Below, one piece after another: positions 61,948 to 64,000 of a stretch of 64,000 nucleotides of DNA. The position numbers and the translations under genes are program-made. Source of the DNA: Hymenobacter artigasi (GTDB lineage: Bacteria; Bacteroidota; Bacteroidia; Cytophagales; Hymenobacteraceae); contig NZ_JAAVTK010000001.1 in assembly GCF_012275535.1 (NCBI RefSeq), positions 310,001-374,000 of the forward strand, given 5' to 3'. The stretch's first letter is position 1; every line of letters begins with the position of its first letter. The notes under the pieces were generated by a model. That model was not told where the DNA came from, searched no databases, and worked only from the letters and a program-made list of their open reading frames with translations.

Positions 61948-64000
<2,053 letters not shown>

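Overview
The window looks like chromosomal DNA of a high-GC Bacteroidetes bacterium, most probably Hymenobacter or a close relative. Evidence: five secreted proteins carry type IX secretion C-terminal signals (four type A, one gliding-motility type B); recognisable promoters have the Bacteroidetes -7 form TAnnTTTG; and many intergenic gaps hold long dispersed inverted repeats, some of whose translation reads HAERSEAS. Third codon positions are very GC-rich, so long antisense ORFs are common and were ignored.

Layout. 1-8.1 kb: end of a glycine-betaine-type ABC transporter gene, an acetyltransferase, a divergent peptide deformylase and three exported peptidases (S9, M20, M1), which suggests a peptide-scavenging lifestyle. 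8.1-12 kb: a tightly overlapping pxpB-pxpC-pxpA operon (5-oxoproline hydrolysis) with an NRAMP-like permease lacking the usual metal ligands. 12-16 kb: glpD and an NCS1 permease with a small companion gene. 16-22.6 kb: two secreted unknowns, a short UvrA2-type protein, a lipoprotein and a methyltransferase. 22.6-29 kb: initiator-type tRNA-Met with a good promoter, an MFS exporter, a BlaI/M56 sensor pair with two operator dyads, and an M13 lipoprotein peptidase. 29-33 kb: two tandem type-IX-secreted beta-propeller paralogues. 33-38 kb: an aromatic amino acid operon on the minus strand (pheA, aminotransferase, tyrA, DAHP synthase/chorismate mutase). 38-41 kb: OYE reductase, DinB protein, lysA. 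41-46.9 kb: a low-GC island (FG-GAP adhesin, sugar O-methyltransferase, acyltransferase) bounded on the right by a broken second copy of the lysA 3' end. 47-64 kb: pirin, Gfo/Idh/MocA oxidoreductase, two ExeM-like secreted nucleases/phosphatases, a LacI regulator, an MFS exporter, and a run of small housekeeping or unknown genes.

The most interesting signal is upstream of pheA. A 27-residue (or 32-residue) leader peptide has eight Phe/Tyr codons among ten. It is followed by a 16-bp terminator hairpin, and the end of the leader ORF repeats the terminator 3' arm, so it can act as a competing antiterminator. This is a complete ribosome-stalling attenuator for the whole aromatic operon.

A second theme is at least twelve inverted-repeat elements of several families. 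Some are nested inside each other. They sit in every gap of the aromatic operon and have been read into the C-termini of PheA and the aminotransferase.
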